Source of the DNA: Sedimentisphaerales bacterium | Lineage (GTDB): Bacteria; Planctomycetota; Phycisphaerae; Sedimentisphaerales; SG8-4 | Direction: 5' to 3' | DNA length: 23,633 nt | Assembly (NCBI GenBank): GCA_016932895.1 | Contig: JAFGCA010000006.1 | Location: 1 to 23,633, forward strand | Part shown: piece by piece, positions 1 through 6,980 of the stretch | Position numbering within the stretch: position 1 is the stretch's first letter | Layout: the number at the start of each line of letters is the position of its first letter | Made by a program: the position numbers and the translations under genes | Notes under the pieces: generated by a model | The model's database searches: none | Seen by the model: the letters and a program-made list of their open reading frames with translations, nothing else | What the model was told of the DNA's origin: nothing

Positions 1-940
1 ACGGGTCCCGGAGGCCGAGGCGATCCCTTACCCGCCATGGCAGTATCAGCATCACACCTATCCCGTGGTGCCGGTGCCGCTTTCGTTTCTCAAGAGCGGC
101 GCGGGCAACCGGTTTCGCATGCGCGTCGACCCCGAGCATCCCTGGAAGTGGCCGCAGAATCTCATCTACGGCGTACATTTCCGCATCTATTACGACCCGG
201 CGAAGAAGCCCCACCCGACAGGGCGGATCATCTCGCCCGAATCCGGAGCGGCGCTCGGCAAGACCGTTCAACTACAGGTCGAGGCCGAGAGTCCCTGTGG
301 TGCGATCAAGCGGGCCGAGTACGTCGGTCACTACGAGGACGTCAATTACGAAGGCGACGGGCGGTACACGCAATGGCATTATCATTTCTTCCATGGCCGG
401 ATCACCCATCACATCGGCACTGCCACCGAAACGCCGTACGCGGTGACCTGGGATACTTCCTGGGTTCCGGATCAAGAGCAGCCGATGGCGCTGGCCGCCC
501 GGATCGTCGACAGCACCGGGATGATCTACATGACCGAGGCGGTGACGGACTTGCGCCTCGACCGCGACGGTTTCTCGGTCGAATTGTGCAAGCCCTATGA
601 CATTCCCAAGAAATGGGTGACGCGCAGCGGCGAAAAAGAGGAACGCTTCGTTGTCACCGGCGATCTGCAAAAGGCCACCGCCGCCCGCCTCCTCTGGTCG
701 AGCTGGAGCCCCGGGTATATGCGCGGGATCTATATCAACGGTGAGAGAGTGTTCGATCAGGAGGGGCCGAAGTACCAGTATTACTTTCACCGGGTGACGC
801 TTGACGACGTCGGCGTATTCCAGGGCGGTGTCAACATTCTCAAGACGGGCAAGACGCCGAAGATCGGCGGACACATGGTACACGGGATGGAGGTGAACTG
901 GCCCGGTATCATGGTCCTCATTCAGTACGCAGACAAATAG
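1..940 (+). CDS. 3' end of a predicted exported Ig-like/beta-sandwich protein (5' partial)
   Basis: The reading frame is open from base 2, so the gene begins before the window; the GTG at 65 is only an internal codon. The visible 312 residues include an Ig-like stretch beginning GRIISPESG, with a VQLQVEAESP strand and the phrase TPYAVTWDTSWVPDQ, typical of bacterial Ig-like domains on secreted enzymes. A C-terminal beta-sandwich follows, with INGERVF and a final hydrophobic strand, resembling galactose-binding-like modules. No catalytic motif is visible in this part. The next gene starts 78 bp downstream on the same strand with its own Shine-Dalgarno, so the two may be co-transcribed. The function is not recognised; a carbohydrate-binding tail of a larger exported protein is a reasonable guess only. 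Confidence 0.8.
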   Translation, partial: RVPEAEAIPYPPWQYQHHTYPVVPVPLSFLKSGAGNRFRMRVDPEHPWKWPQNLIYGVHFRIYYDPAKKPHPTGRIISPESGAALGKTVQLQVEAESPCGAIKRAEYVGHYEDVNYEGDGRYTQWHYHFFHGRITHHIGTATETPYAVTWDTSWVPDQEQPMALAARIVDSTGMIYMTEAVTDLRLDRDGFSVELCKPYDIPKKWVTRSGEKEERFVVTGDLQKATAARLLWSSWSPGYMRGIYINGERVFDQEGPKYQYYFHRVTLDDVGVFQGGVNILKTGKTPKIGGHMVHGMEVNWPGIMVLIQYADK

Positions 941-1018
941 CAACATTCTGGACCTGGCCGCAGGCCCAGGCCCAAGACATTCAGACAAAAGCTCTATGGG
1001 GACCACAGGAGAGGGCAC

Positions 1019-2209
1019 ATGAGGCGATGCGCAATGCTCACAGCGGTGGGTATTCTCATTATTCTGGCGGCTCCGTTCGCGCATGCCGGTGCGATCCCCT
1101 TCAGGCACACGGCGATCGACGACAGTGTCAAGGACCCATGGGCCAAGATGGTCGCGGACATCGACGGCGACGGGTTCCCGGATATCGTCATCGGCGGGCG
1201 CAGTGGGCCCCTGGTTTGGTATCAGTATCCTGATTGGGAGCCGACGGTCATTGCAAAAGGCGGCTACCGGACCGTAGACGGCGAAGCCGGCGACATCGAC
1301 GGCGATGGCGACCTCGATATCGTCATGGGCGGACTGATCTGGTATGAGAACCCGCTTCCATGTGGCCGGGCCACGCGGACGGGCTCGTGGAAGGCCCACC
1401 GGGTGGCGGATCACAAGACCCACGATCTGGAGCTGGCCGACCTGGACGAGGACGGCGACCTCGATATGGTCACGCGCGATCAGTCCGATTTTGGTGCGAA
1501 GGCCGGTGATAAGGTCTACCTGTGGCGTCAGGATGAGGACGACAGGTGGTCGCACAGGATCATTGCCTGTCCTCACGGCGAAGGGCTGACGCTCGGCGAC
1601 CTGGACCGGGACGGTGATGAGGACATCGTTGTCGGCGGCATCTGGTACGAGAACCATGGCCGGATTCTCAACGGCGCGTGGCCGGCGCACAAGTTCGCCG
1701 ACTGGCATCCGAGTGCGACCGTTCAGGTGGCCGATGTCAACGGTGACGGTCGCGCGGACGTTGTCCTGTCGCCGTCGGAATTGAAAGGCAACTGGTACCG
1801 GCTTTCGTGGTTCGAGGCCCCGCCCGATCCGAGACAGGGCGGCTGGGTCGAGCATGTCGTCGTCGATTCGATAGAATGCGTCATCCATGGCCTGGTGACG
1901 GCCGATTTCAATGGCGACGGAGCCGTGGATATCGCGGCGTCGGAGATGCACCAGGGCAAGGATCCGGACGAGGTGATGGTCTTCGTCAACCGCAGCGGCG
2001 GAAGTGCGTGGGATAAACAGATTCTCTCTACGAGAGGATCGCACTACATTCAGGCCGCCGACATCGGTCGCGACGGGGATATCGATCTCATCGGCGCCAA
2101 CTGGAGCGGCCCTTACCAACCGGTCGAGATGTGGGAAAACGCCTCCGCTGGCCAACCGGCTTTGTCCAGCGCCAGGGGCGATCTGCCCGCGCCGTACGGG
2201 AATCGGTGA
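1019..2209 (+). CDS. Secreted VCBS/FG-GAP repeat protein, probable seven-bladed propeller
   Basis: This is a 396-residue protein. The ATG is preceded by AGGAGAGGGCAC, giving a good ribosome binding site. Residues 1-24 form a signal peptide: an arginine-containing n-region, the hydrophobic run ILIILAAP and an AHA-G cleavage site. The mature part carries seven Asp-rich loops of the DxDxDGxxD kind, at about residues 47-55, 92-100, 141-149, 194-202, 239-247, 296-304 and 348-356, most followed by IVxGG-like strands and WYE/WYQ. These loops bind calcium in VCBS/FG-GAP (integrin alpha-like) repeats, and seven evenly spaced copies predict a seven-bladed beta-propeller. The role is probably extracellular binding, for example of polysaccharide; no enzyme active site is seen. 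A long antisense frame covering it (272-2287, minus) is a codon-bias shadow. Confidence 0.88.
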   Translation: MRRCAMLTAVGILIILAAPFAHAGAIPFRHTAIDDSVKDPWAKMVADIDGDGFPDIVIGGRSGPLVWYQYPDWEPTVIAKGGYRTVDGEAGDIDGDGDLDIVMGGLIWYENPLPCGRATRTGSWKAHRVADHKTHDLELADLDEDGDLDMVTRDQSDFGAKAGDKVYLWRQDEDDRWSHRIIACPHGEGLTLGDLDRDGDEDIVVGGIWYENHGRILNGAWPAHKFADWHPSATVQVADVNGDGRADVVLSPSELKGNWYRLSWFEAPPDPRQGGWVEHVVVDSIECVIHGLVTADFNGDGAVDIAASEMHQGKDPDEVMVFVNRSGGSAWDKQILSTRGSHYIQAADIGRDGDIDLIGANWSGPYQPVEMWENASAGQPALSSARGDLPAPYGNR

Positions 2210-2511
2210 CCCGGCTCGTAGCGCGCCTTGCTGGGGCCGGTCCATAGCGTGGGGCCTGTGTACAAGTGCAAGGGTGTGTCGCTGCACAGCCTCAACTGCC
2301 CGCGGGGACAGCCCCCGGGTCGTACGCTTGTTGTCTTCTCTTCAATGGGCGCGCGTGCGTCAATCCCCGCTTGTACGGCGGTCGCCTCATTCGTTTGCTT
2401 ATCCCTGCGCGCCCCCAGGTTCCTGATGTCTAATCCGGCTGCCTGACACAGCGCAACCAGAAGCAGACGGCCTGCCAGGCCGCAGATGGTGGTCGCGTCT
2501 ATCCGAAGCAT
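2113..2511 (-). CDS. Possible small hypothetical protein downstream of the slipin gene
   Basis: A 132-codon minus-strand frame begins 53 bp past the slipin stop. I chose the ATG at 2511 because GGAAAGGAG lies 8 bases before it; the same frame extends to an ATG at 2538 without such a site. The N-terminus (ICGLAGRLLLVALCQAAG) is hydrophobic enough to be a signal or membrane segment. The rest is charged, Pro/Gly-rich and resembles no family I know. The last ~97 bp overlap the 3' end of the VCBS gene on the opposite strand, which is unusual and argues against the full length. The Shine-Dalgarno is the main support. It could be a real short secreted protein or a chance frame. Confidence 0.3.
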   Translation of the reverse strand: MLRIDATTICGLAGRLLLVALCQAAGLDIRNLGARRDKQTNEATAVQAGIDARAPIEEKTTSVRPGGCPRGQLRLCSDTPLHLYTGPTLWTGPSKARYEPGHRFPYGAGRSPLALDKAGWPAEAFSHISTGW

Positions 2512-2564
2512 TGTGATTGCTCCTTTCCCATAGCCCACGCCTTCGTGCGGGCCGCCTGCCGGCT

Positions 2565-3542
2565 CTATGATTGGGTGTCGGTGTCTTCGGTGCTCTGCGT
2601 CTGGCTCAGGGCCGCCATGCCGCCGATGGCACCGAGGTTCATCGTATCGAGGGCTGAACTGGGGACGATGATCATCGAACCTTTTTCCTTGAGGCCCTCA
2701 AAGAGCATGTTCATGCCGCGCAGGTGCATCGCGCCGGGATTCGACTCGTATTGTTTGGCGGCCTGTGCGAACTTCTCGGCGATTTCGGTCTCGGCCGTTC
2801 CCAGGATGATGCGGGCGTGACGCTCCCGTTCGGCCTGCGCCTCCTTCGACATGGCGTCTTCCAGGTCCTTCGGGAGAGTGATGTCGCGGATCTCCACGGA
2901 CTGGACCGTGATGCCCCAGGGGTTGGTCTTTTCGTCGAGAATTTCCTGGAGCTTCTTGCCGAGCTGCTCCCGGTGCGACAGCATCTCCGTCAGTTGATGC
3001 GTGCCGATGATGTCACGCAGGCCGGTCTGGGCGCTGAGCACGATGGCCTGGTAGAAGTTCTCCACCTCCAGAATCGCCTTTTTGGCGTCCCAGACCATCC
3101 AGAAGCAGATGGCGTCGACGTCGACGGGAACGGTGTCCTTGGTGAGCGTCGATTCGGAGCTGAAGTCGGTCGAGCGGATGCGCATATCGACCGATTGCGT
3201 GACACTCTCGATGATCGGGATGATAAAGAAGGGCCCCGGGCCCCGGAGGGCGTGGAACCGGCCGAGCCGCAGGACGATGGCACGCTCCCACTGGTTGGCG
3301 ATCTTGATCCCGAAGAAGCAGATGCTCGCCACGAGGGAGGCGGCGATAATGATGTAAATGTTCCAGTGTTGCCAGGTGCCTTCGGTGAGCCGGTTGAGGA
3401 CGGCGCCGGCAAGCACGACCGTGGCGGCTGCCAGTGCGGCGACCCAGTTGAGAGATGCCGCCTCGGCCTCCAACTGCGTCGTGGCCTTGTACTCGCGGAC
3501 GAGGCCTGCCAGAGCGACTTTGCCTTCTTTTCTCTCAGCCAT
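2565..3542 (-). CDS. SPFH-domain (slipin/stomatin-like) membrane protein
   Basis: This 325-residue protein has two predicted membrane segments near residues 32-50 and 62-81, then an SPFH/band-7 domain from about 82 to 250. Recognisable slipin features are QWERAIVLRLGRFHALRGPG, FFIIPIIESV, the SVDMRIRSTDF strand, DTVPVDVDAICFW and VEIRDITLPKDLEDAMSKEAQAERE split over the domain end. An alanine/glutamate-rich coiled-coil segment follows (AERERHARIILGTAETEIAEKF), then SMIIVPSSALDTM, as in stomatin-type proteins. Family members oligomerise on the inner membrane and are linked to microdomains and membrane-protease control. The extra N-terminal hairpin is longer than in minimal slipins. The start is supported by AAAGGAG about ten bases upstream. 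The gene overlaps the preceding GntR gene by 8 bp, so translation is probably coupled. Confidence 0.9.
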   Translation of the reverse strand: MAERKEGKVALAGLVREYKATTQLEAEAASLNWVAALAAATVVLAGAVLNRLTEGTWQHWNIYIIIAASLVASICFFGIKIANQWERAIVLRLGRFHALRGPGPFFIIPIIESVTQSVDMRIRSTDFSSESTLTKDTVPVDVDAICFWMVWDAKKAILEVENFYQAIVLSAQTGLRDIIGTHQLTEMLSHREQLGKKLQEILDEKTNPWGITVQSVEIRDITLPKDLEDAMSKEAQAERERHARIILGTAETEIAEKFAQAAKQYESNPGAMHLRGMNMLFEGLKEKGSMIIVPSSALDTMNLGAIGGMAALSQTQSTEDTDTQS

Positions 3543-3912
3543 TTTCCTGTCTCCTTTGCAAATGCTCGACGATCTCTTTCAGCGTTAGGTTGTACTGATG
3601 ACCCCGAGCGACGAACTCGTCGCAGATTTGCCGGAGCATGCGTTTTCTTTCCGCTTCGCCGATCTGGACCTCGCGTTGGCCGACGAATGTTCCGGTGCCT
3701 TGTTGGGTGTCCAGGATCTTGAGGATCTCCAACTCGGAGTAGGACTTGCGGATCGTGTTGGGGTTGACCTGCAACTGCACGGCCAACTCCCGCACCGTGG
3801 GCAACTGCTCGCCGGGCAACAGCCGGCCCGAGGCGATCCCGTAGCGAATCTGATCGACGATCTGCCGGTGAAAGGGCACCCCGCTTTTCAAATCCAGCTT
3901 GAACTCAATCAT
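3535..3912 (-). CDS. GntR-family transcriptional regulator, YtrA-like
   Basis: This short 125-residue repressor has the GntR winged helix at about residues 10-78: PFHRQIVDQIRYGIASGRL, LPGEQLPTVRELAVQLQVN and PNTIRKSYSELE, followed by the wing GTGTFV. Only a short helical tail follows (residues 82-125), with no FCD, UTRA or aminotransferase domain. That size is characteristic of the YtrA subfamily, which usually sits first in an operon encoding membrane proteins or transporters and represses it. Here the downstream partner is a slipin overlapping by 8 bp, rather than the usual ABC transporter. The ATG is preceded by GGAG at a 7-base spacing. A promoter and an inverted repeat lie just upstream (3949-3998), consistent with autoregulation. 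Confidence 0.9.
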   Translation of the reverse strand: MIEFKLDLKSGVPFHRQIVDQIRYGIASGRLLPGEQLPTVRELAVQLQVNPNTIRKSYSELEILKILDTQQGTGTFVGQREVQIGEAERKRMLRQICDEFVARGHQYNLTLKEIVEHLQRRQENG

Positions 3913-3948
3913 TCAAACGCTCCATCCATTTGCCTAATGAAACGGTAC

Positions 3949-3970
3949 AATAGTATTACAGTGTACTATT
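3949..3970. promoter_or_regulatory. Inverted-repeat operator candidate for the YtrA-like repressor
   Basis: AATAGTA and TACTATT form perfect 7-base arms around an 8-base spacer. The repeat starts immediately downstream of the predicted -10 box and covers the predicted transcription start, the classic place for a repressor to block initiation. GntR proteins bind as dimers to such dyads, so the product of the first gene is the obvious ligand. Binding is inferred. Confidence 0.5.
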
Positions 3971-3998
3971 ACTATAGCACAGTAAGGCATTGGGTCAA
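3971..3998 (-). promoter_or_regulatory. Sigma70-type promoter of the gntR-slipin operon
   Basis: On the minus strand TTGACC (3993-3998) and TATAGT (3971-3976) are separated by 16 bases, matching the TTGACA/TATAAT consensus at five positions each. Transcription would start near 3964, leaving a leader of about 50 bases before the GntR ATG. The region is much more AT-rich than its surroundings. Confidence 0.6.
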
Positions 3999-4196
3999 GA
4001 GGAAAAATGTTCTTTTTAAGTATTTATTTTGAAAAGGCTTACGCGTCTATTGGCGTTTTTTGGGGGGGTGTGAGAGACAGAGCGTCGATGCAGTTTCCAT
4101 GACGCAGGCCACGGGCCGGCCGAGTCCCGAAGAGCCGCGGAGTGTCGTTCTTGCGATCGTTGTCGCCTGATTCTTGTGACCGCTTGCGGGCCGGTG

Positions 4197-4658
4197 TCAG
4201 GCGAGTGCGGCCCGGGCGTTCGGCACGGTGTCCAGCGGTTTGACCTTGTACGAAACCTGCAAGAGCTTACCCTTCTCGTCGATGAGGAACGAGGAGCGGA
4301 TGATGCCTTCGTAGGTTTTGCCGTACATCGACTTCTCGCCCCACGCGCCGTAGGCCTGGGCGACCTTGTGGTCCGCATCCGAGAGCAGCGGGAAGGCAAG
4401 GTCGTATTTGTCGGCGAACTTCTTCTGTTTGTCCGGCGCGTCCGGGCTGATCCCCACCGCCGCGACGTTCACCTTCGCCAGGTCCTTGCCGGAATCGCGG
4501 ACGCTACACGCCTGTTTCGTACAGCCCGGTGTGTCCGCCTTCGGGTAGAAATACACAAGCAACTTCTTGCCTTTGAAATCCGCCAGCGAGACCTTCTTGC
4601 CCGTTTGGTCCTCCAGGGAAAACGCCGGGGCCTTGTCCCCAACCTTCAATTGTGCCAT
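4197..4658 (-). CDS. bcp: Peroxiredoxin, Bcp/PrxQ type (thioredoxin-dependent thiol peroxidase)
   Basis: This 153-residue cytosolic peroxiredoxin reduces H2O2 and organic hydroperoxides using thioredoxin-derived electrons. The AhpC/TSA fold is intact: VGDKAPAFSLEDQTGKKVSL at the N-terminus, then YFYPKADTPGCTKQAC. C46 is the peroxidatic cysteine in the TPGCT motif. C51, five residues later, is the resolving cysteine typical of atypical 2-Cys Bcp/PrxQ enzymes. R121 in IIRSSFLID is the likely active-site arginine. I chose the ATG at 4658 (MAQLKVGD) because GAAAGG precedes it and it matches family starts; an in-frame ATG at 4688 would add ten residues that do not resemble the family. The length is normal. 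The gene is monocistronic, divergent from the SGNH hydrolase gene, with a perfect palindrome upstream. Confidence 0.95.
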   Translation of the reverse strand: MAQLKVGDKAPAFSLEDQTGKKVSLADFKGKKLLVYFYPKADTPGCTKQACSVRDSGKDLAKVNVAAVGISPDAPDKQKKFADKYDLAFPLLSDADHKVAQAYGAWGEKSMYGKTYEGIIRSSFLIDEKGKLLQVSYKVKPLDTVPNARAALA

Positions 4659-4703
4659 CGTCGTTTCCTTTCTCTCAGCGATATTCATCGGGACGTCGAT
4701 ACT

Positions 4704-4717
4704 GAAATCGCGATTTC
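4704..4717. promoter_or_regulatory. Perfect 14-bp palindrome in the bcp/SGNH divergent spacer
   Basis: GAAATCGCGATTTC is an exact palindrome centred about 52 bases upstream of the bcp start and about 160 bases upstream of the SGNH hydrolase start. Its position fits an operator for a dimeric regulator acting on bcp. The regulator cannot be identified from the sequence. Confidence 0.4.
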
Positions 4718-4800
4718 CATTGTTCGCTGTTCCTACGGAGTACGCGAGGAAGGGTTCTCGCAGATTCGGGAATCGCCTTGAGATACTGCGGGCCCGGCGA

Positions 4801-4829
4801 TTGCGAAACCCGCCTGCGTCGCCTATGAT
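4801..4829 (+). promoter_or_regulatory. Sigma70-type promoter of the SGNH hydrolase gene
   Basis: TTGCGA (4801-4806) and TATGAT (4824-4829) are separated by exactly 17 bases, with four and five matches to consensus. The predicted start near 4836 leaves about 37 bases of leader, including a GGGAGG ribosome binding site ahead of the ATG at 4873. Confidence 0.5.
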
Positions 4830-4872
4830 GTGTCCCCGGACGGCCTTTGATTCTACCTGGGAGGCAACGACG

Positions 4873-6312
4873 ATGACGACAGTGGCGACTGGGGCTTCGG
4901 CCCGGCGGCTTTCACGCCGGGGCTGCTGGAGACGGTTCCTTCTTGCGCTGCTAGCGCTGGCCTTGTTTGGGGTCGATGCGACGTGGGCGGCCTCGGAATA
5001 TCCGCCGCCGGTGCCGGCGGCGGATGATTCGCAGTTCGGCGCGAAAATTCAGCGCACGATGCAACTGCTGGCCACGAGCACGCCGGAGCATAAGAACAAG
5101 GTCAGGATCCTCTTCTACGGCCAGTCCATCACCGTACAGAAGTGGTGGCGCAACGTCGCCGATGATCTGCGCCGGCGCTTTCCGCATACCGATCTGGAGA
5201 TCGAGAACCGGGCCATCGGCGGCTTCTCATCGCAGTATCTCGTGCGTATCGCCGAGCATGACCTCTACACGTACTATCCCGATCTGCTGATCTTCCACGT
5301 CTACGGCGACCACCGGCGCTACGAGGATATCATTCGCAACACGCGCCGGCGGACCACGGCCGAAATTCTCATCTGGACCGACCACCTCGCCGCCGGGGAG
5401 AAAGCGAACGAGGCAGGGGAGTATGTTGACGAGGGTTGGACGGCGTTCATGGCCAAGTGGCTCCTTGAGAACGCGAGCAAGTACGATTGCGGAACTGTCG
5501 ATATTCGGCCCGAGTGGAAGCGGTACCTCAAAGAGAACCGCCTCACGCCGCCCGACCTGCTCCGCGACGGCGTCCATCTCAACGACCACGGCTGTTATTT
5601 GTTGGCCGAGCTCATCAAACGCCGTCTCGTGTACCGGCCGCAGCTCGCCGCCGACCCCAACGGCATGGTCAGGACTTGTGTCGTCGGCCGCGACGTCCGT
5701 TGGAGTAGCGGCAAGCTGACGTTGGATTTCACCGGGAACCGCGTCGATGTAATCGCCGCCGACGCGGGCAAACACACGCCGGTGCAAGTCTTCATTGACG
5801 GCAAGAAACCATCCGCCTTTCCCGATGCCTACGCCATCACGCGCCCCAGCAGGATTCACAACATCTGGCCCTCTGTGATCCGCGTATCGTGGGAGAAACC
5901 TCTGATTCTGGAAGACTGGACGGTCCGGATTGCCGAGAGCGACGAGCTGGGAAGCAAGTTCCGGTTTGAGGTGGTCGGTTCCAGAACTGGCCCCGACGGT
6001 GCGGGCAACAGTTGGGAGAGGTTCGTCTCCCGCTCCGGCCGGGTCGTGATCGATCCCAACGACTGGCATATGGAGCGTACCTGCAAGTACGCGAAGAAAC
6101 CCGTGCCGGACGGCTTCGAGATCAAGTGGAAAGTGGTCCCGATGTTCGTAGACGAGTACGAGCCGCCGCGGGTCGAAGACCCGGCTCGGGAGTACGCCAC
6201 CACAGTCATCCAGGGCATCGACAACACACGCCATCGCCTCGAGCTCGTCGCCGAAACGGGCGGTCCCGTGCCGATCCGCGCCATCCGCGTGCACAAGCCG
6301 CCGCTGCCATAA
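4873..6312 (+). CDS. Secreted SGNH/GDSL-family hydrolase with C-terminal beta domain
   Basis: This is a 479-residue protein. The frame is open further upstream, but the ATG at 4873 has GGGAGG at an 8-base spacing and opens a signal peptide: arginine-rich n-region, FLLALLALALFGV core, cleavage near TWAA-S at about 40. The catalytic domain (about 75-250) has the SGNH layout: block I FYGQSIT with nucleophile S85, block II glycine in RAIGG, block III region FHVYGDH (145-147) and block V LLRDGVHLND with D232 and H235 completing the triad. Such enzymes deacylate carbohydrates or lipids; the substrate is not evident. Residues 250-479 form a beta-rich domain of unknown role. Block III reads GDH rather than the usual GxND, so the oxyanion-hole asparagine is not obvious. 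Confidence 0.85.
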   Translation: MTTVATGASARRLSRRGCWRRFLLALLALALFGVDATWAASEYPPPVPAADDSQFGAKIQRTMQLLATSTPEHKNKVRILFYGQSITVQKWWRNVADDLRRRFPHTDLEIENRAIGGFSSQYLVRIAEHDLYTYYPDLLIFHVYGDHRRYEDIIRNTRRRTTAEILIWTDHLAAGEKANEAGEYVDEGWTAFMAKWLLENASKYDCGTVDIRPEWKRYLKENRLTPPDLLRDGVHLNDHGCYLLAELIKRRLVYRPQLAADPNGMVRTCVVGRDVRWSSGKLTLDFTGNRVDVIAADAGKHTPVQVFIDGKKPSAFPDAYAITRPSRIHNIWPSVIRVSWEKPLILEDWTVRIAESDELGSKFRFEVVGSRTGPDGAGNSWERFVSRSGRVVIDPNDWHMERTCKYAKKPVPDGFEIKWKVVPMFVDEYEPPRVEDPAREYATTVIQGIDNTRHRLELVAETGGPVPIRAIRVHKPPLP

Positions 6313-6373
6313 CTTGGACGCCACGTTCAGAGCTCCTTTCCAGATGGCCCCTAATGACAGCGGGACCGGCGCG

Positions 6374-6390
6374 GGCGGCGAATCGCCGCC
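6374..6390 (+). terminator. GC-rich hairpin after the SGNH hydrolase gene
   Basis: GGCGGCG-AAT-CGCCGCC forms a perfect 7-bp stem with a 3-base loop, 62 bp past the hydrolase stop; an alternative outer pairing uses ACCGGC (6365-6370) and GCCGGT (6388-6393). No T-run follows directly, so it is not a textbook intrinsic terminator, but it separates the hydrolase gene from the next promoter. Confidence 0.35.
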
Positions 6391-6466
6391 GGTCGGCTGC
6401 GCGCTGAACAGGCCCCCGCGTTCTCTTGCTGTTCCTCTGTACGGCGAAAAAAAATTCACTTTTTTC

Positions 6467-6495
6467 TTGCAGTCTCTACAATTGTAAAGTAATCT
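6467..6495 (+). promoter_or_regulatory. Tentative promoter of the blaI-like operon with upstream A/T tracts
   Basis: TTGCAG (6467-6472) and TAATCT (6490-6495) are 17 bases apart; the -35 match is good and the -10 match is weak. An A8 tract and a T6 tract (6447-6465) lie directly upstream and could act as an UP element or bend. The BlaI-type palindrome falls inside the spacer, where bound repressor would exclude RNA polymerase. Confidence 0.4.
6477..6486. promoter_or_regulatory. BlaI/MecI-type operator, TACAATTGTA
   Basis: The perfect 10-bp palindrome TACAATTGTA contains the TACA/TGTA half-sites recognised by BlaI/MecI dimers in known systems. It lies 39 bases upstream of the BlaI-like start codon and between the putative -35 and -10 boxes, which supports autorepression of the repressor and the co-transcribed giant peptidase gene. 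Confidence 0.6.
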
Positions 6496-6524
6496 TGTCA
6501 TCGTTAGAGTTAAAGGAGGTTCTC

Positions 6525-6926
6525 ATGGCGAAAAGAGATTGTGAGTTGACCGAAGCGGAATGGGCGATCATCCACGTGGTTTGGGAGCACCAGCCCTGTG
6601 CGGCCCCGACGGTCCAGGAAGAGCTGGCCGAGCGCAAGCAGTGGACCTACAGCACGGTCAAGACGCTGATGGACCGCATGGTGGGCAAGGGGCTACTCGA
6701 GACCGAGCGCATTCGCAATCTGATTCTGTATCGTTCCGCCGTCAGTCGGGCCGACGCCCAGCAAGGTGAGCTGATGCGTACGGTCAAGCGGGCCTTCGGC
6801 GGGGCGTTCACGCCCATGATGCAGTTCATGCTGGACAGCGATACGCTCTCGCCCGAGGAGATCGGCGAGCTGCAGGCCATGATTCGCAAAAAACGCCGGC
6901 GCGAGAAAACCGGGGTAAAGCGGTAA
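6525..6926 (+). CDS. BlaI/MecI/CopY-family transcriptional repressor
   Basis: This 133-residue protein has the family's usual length. The ATG is preceded by AAAGGAGG at a 5-base spacing. Residues 8-75 form the winged helix: LTEAEWAIIHVVWE, then the recognition region WTYSTVKTLMDRMVGKGLL (40-58), the most conserved motif of BlaI/MecI. The C-terminal half (76-133) is the dimerisation domain and ends in a basic tail KKRRREK. In staphylococcal BlaI/MecI the sensor protease triggers cleavage at N101-F102; the aligned point here is Q100-F101 within PMMQFMLDSD, so the scissile region is similar but not identical. The gene is followed after 54 bp by the giant M56 peptidase, its expected partner, and preceded by a matching operator. 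Confidence 0.93.
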   Translation: MAKRDCELTEAEWAIIHVVWEHQPCAAPTVQEELAERKQWTYSTVKTLMDRMVGKGLLETERIRNLILYRSAVSRADAQQGELMRTVKRAFGGAFTPMMQFMLDSDTLSPEEIGELQAMIRKKRRREKTGVKR

Positions 6927-6980
6927 TCCGTTTGTGACAAAGCGAGCCGCTGGACGTCGTTAGAACGCGGAGGTTCGATC

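Noticed and set aside
953..970. CCTGGCC/GGCCCAGG hairpin between the first two genes
   Set aside because: The stem has a bulge and no T-run follows, so a terminator cannot be claimed.
272..2287. 671-codon minus-strand frame opposite the first two genes
   Set aside because: It lies antisense to two well-supported genes, one with a signal peptide and seven calcium loops. Its product is an Arg/Pro/Val/Asp-rich low-information sequence typical of the shadow of Asp/Gly-rich GC-rich coding DNA.
4025..4060. ACGC/GCGT stem followed by a T-run and G-run near 4040-4056
   Set aside because: The paired stem is only four bases and no convincing plus-strand transcript ends there; the neighbouring genes are on the minus strand.
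4659..4688. Alternative earlier start of the peroxiredoxin gene
   Set aside because: The extra ten residues do not match the family N-terminus, and the ribosome binding site fits the ATG at 4658.
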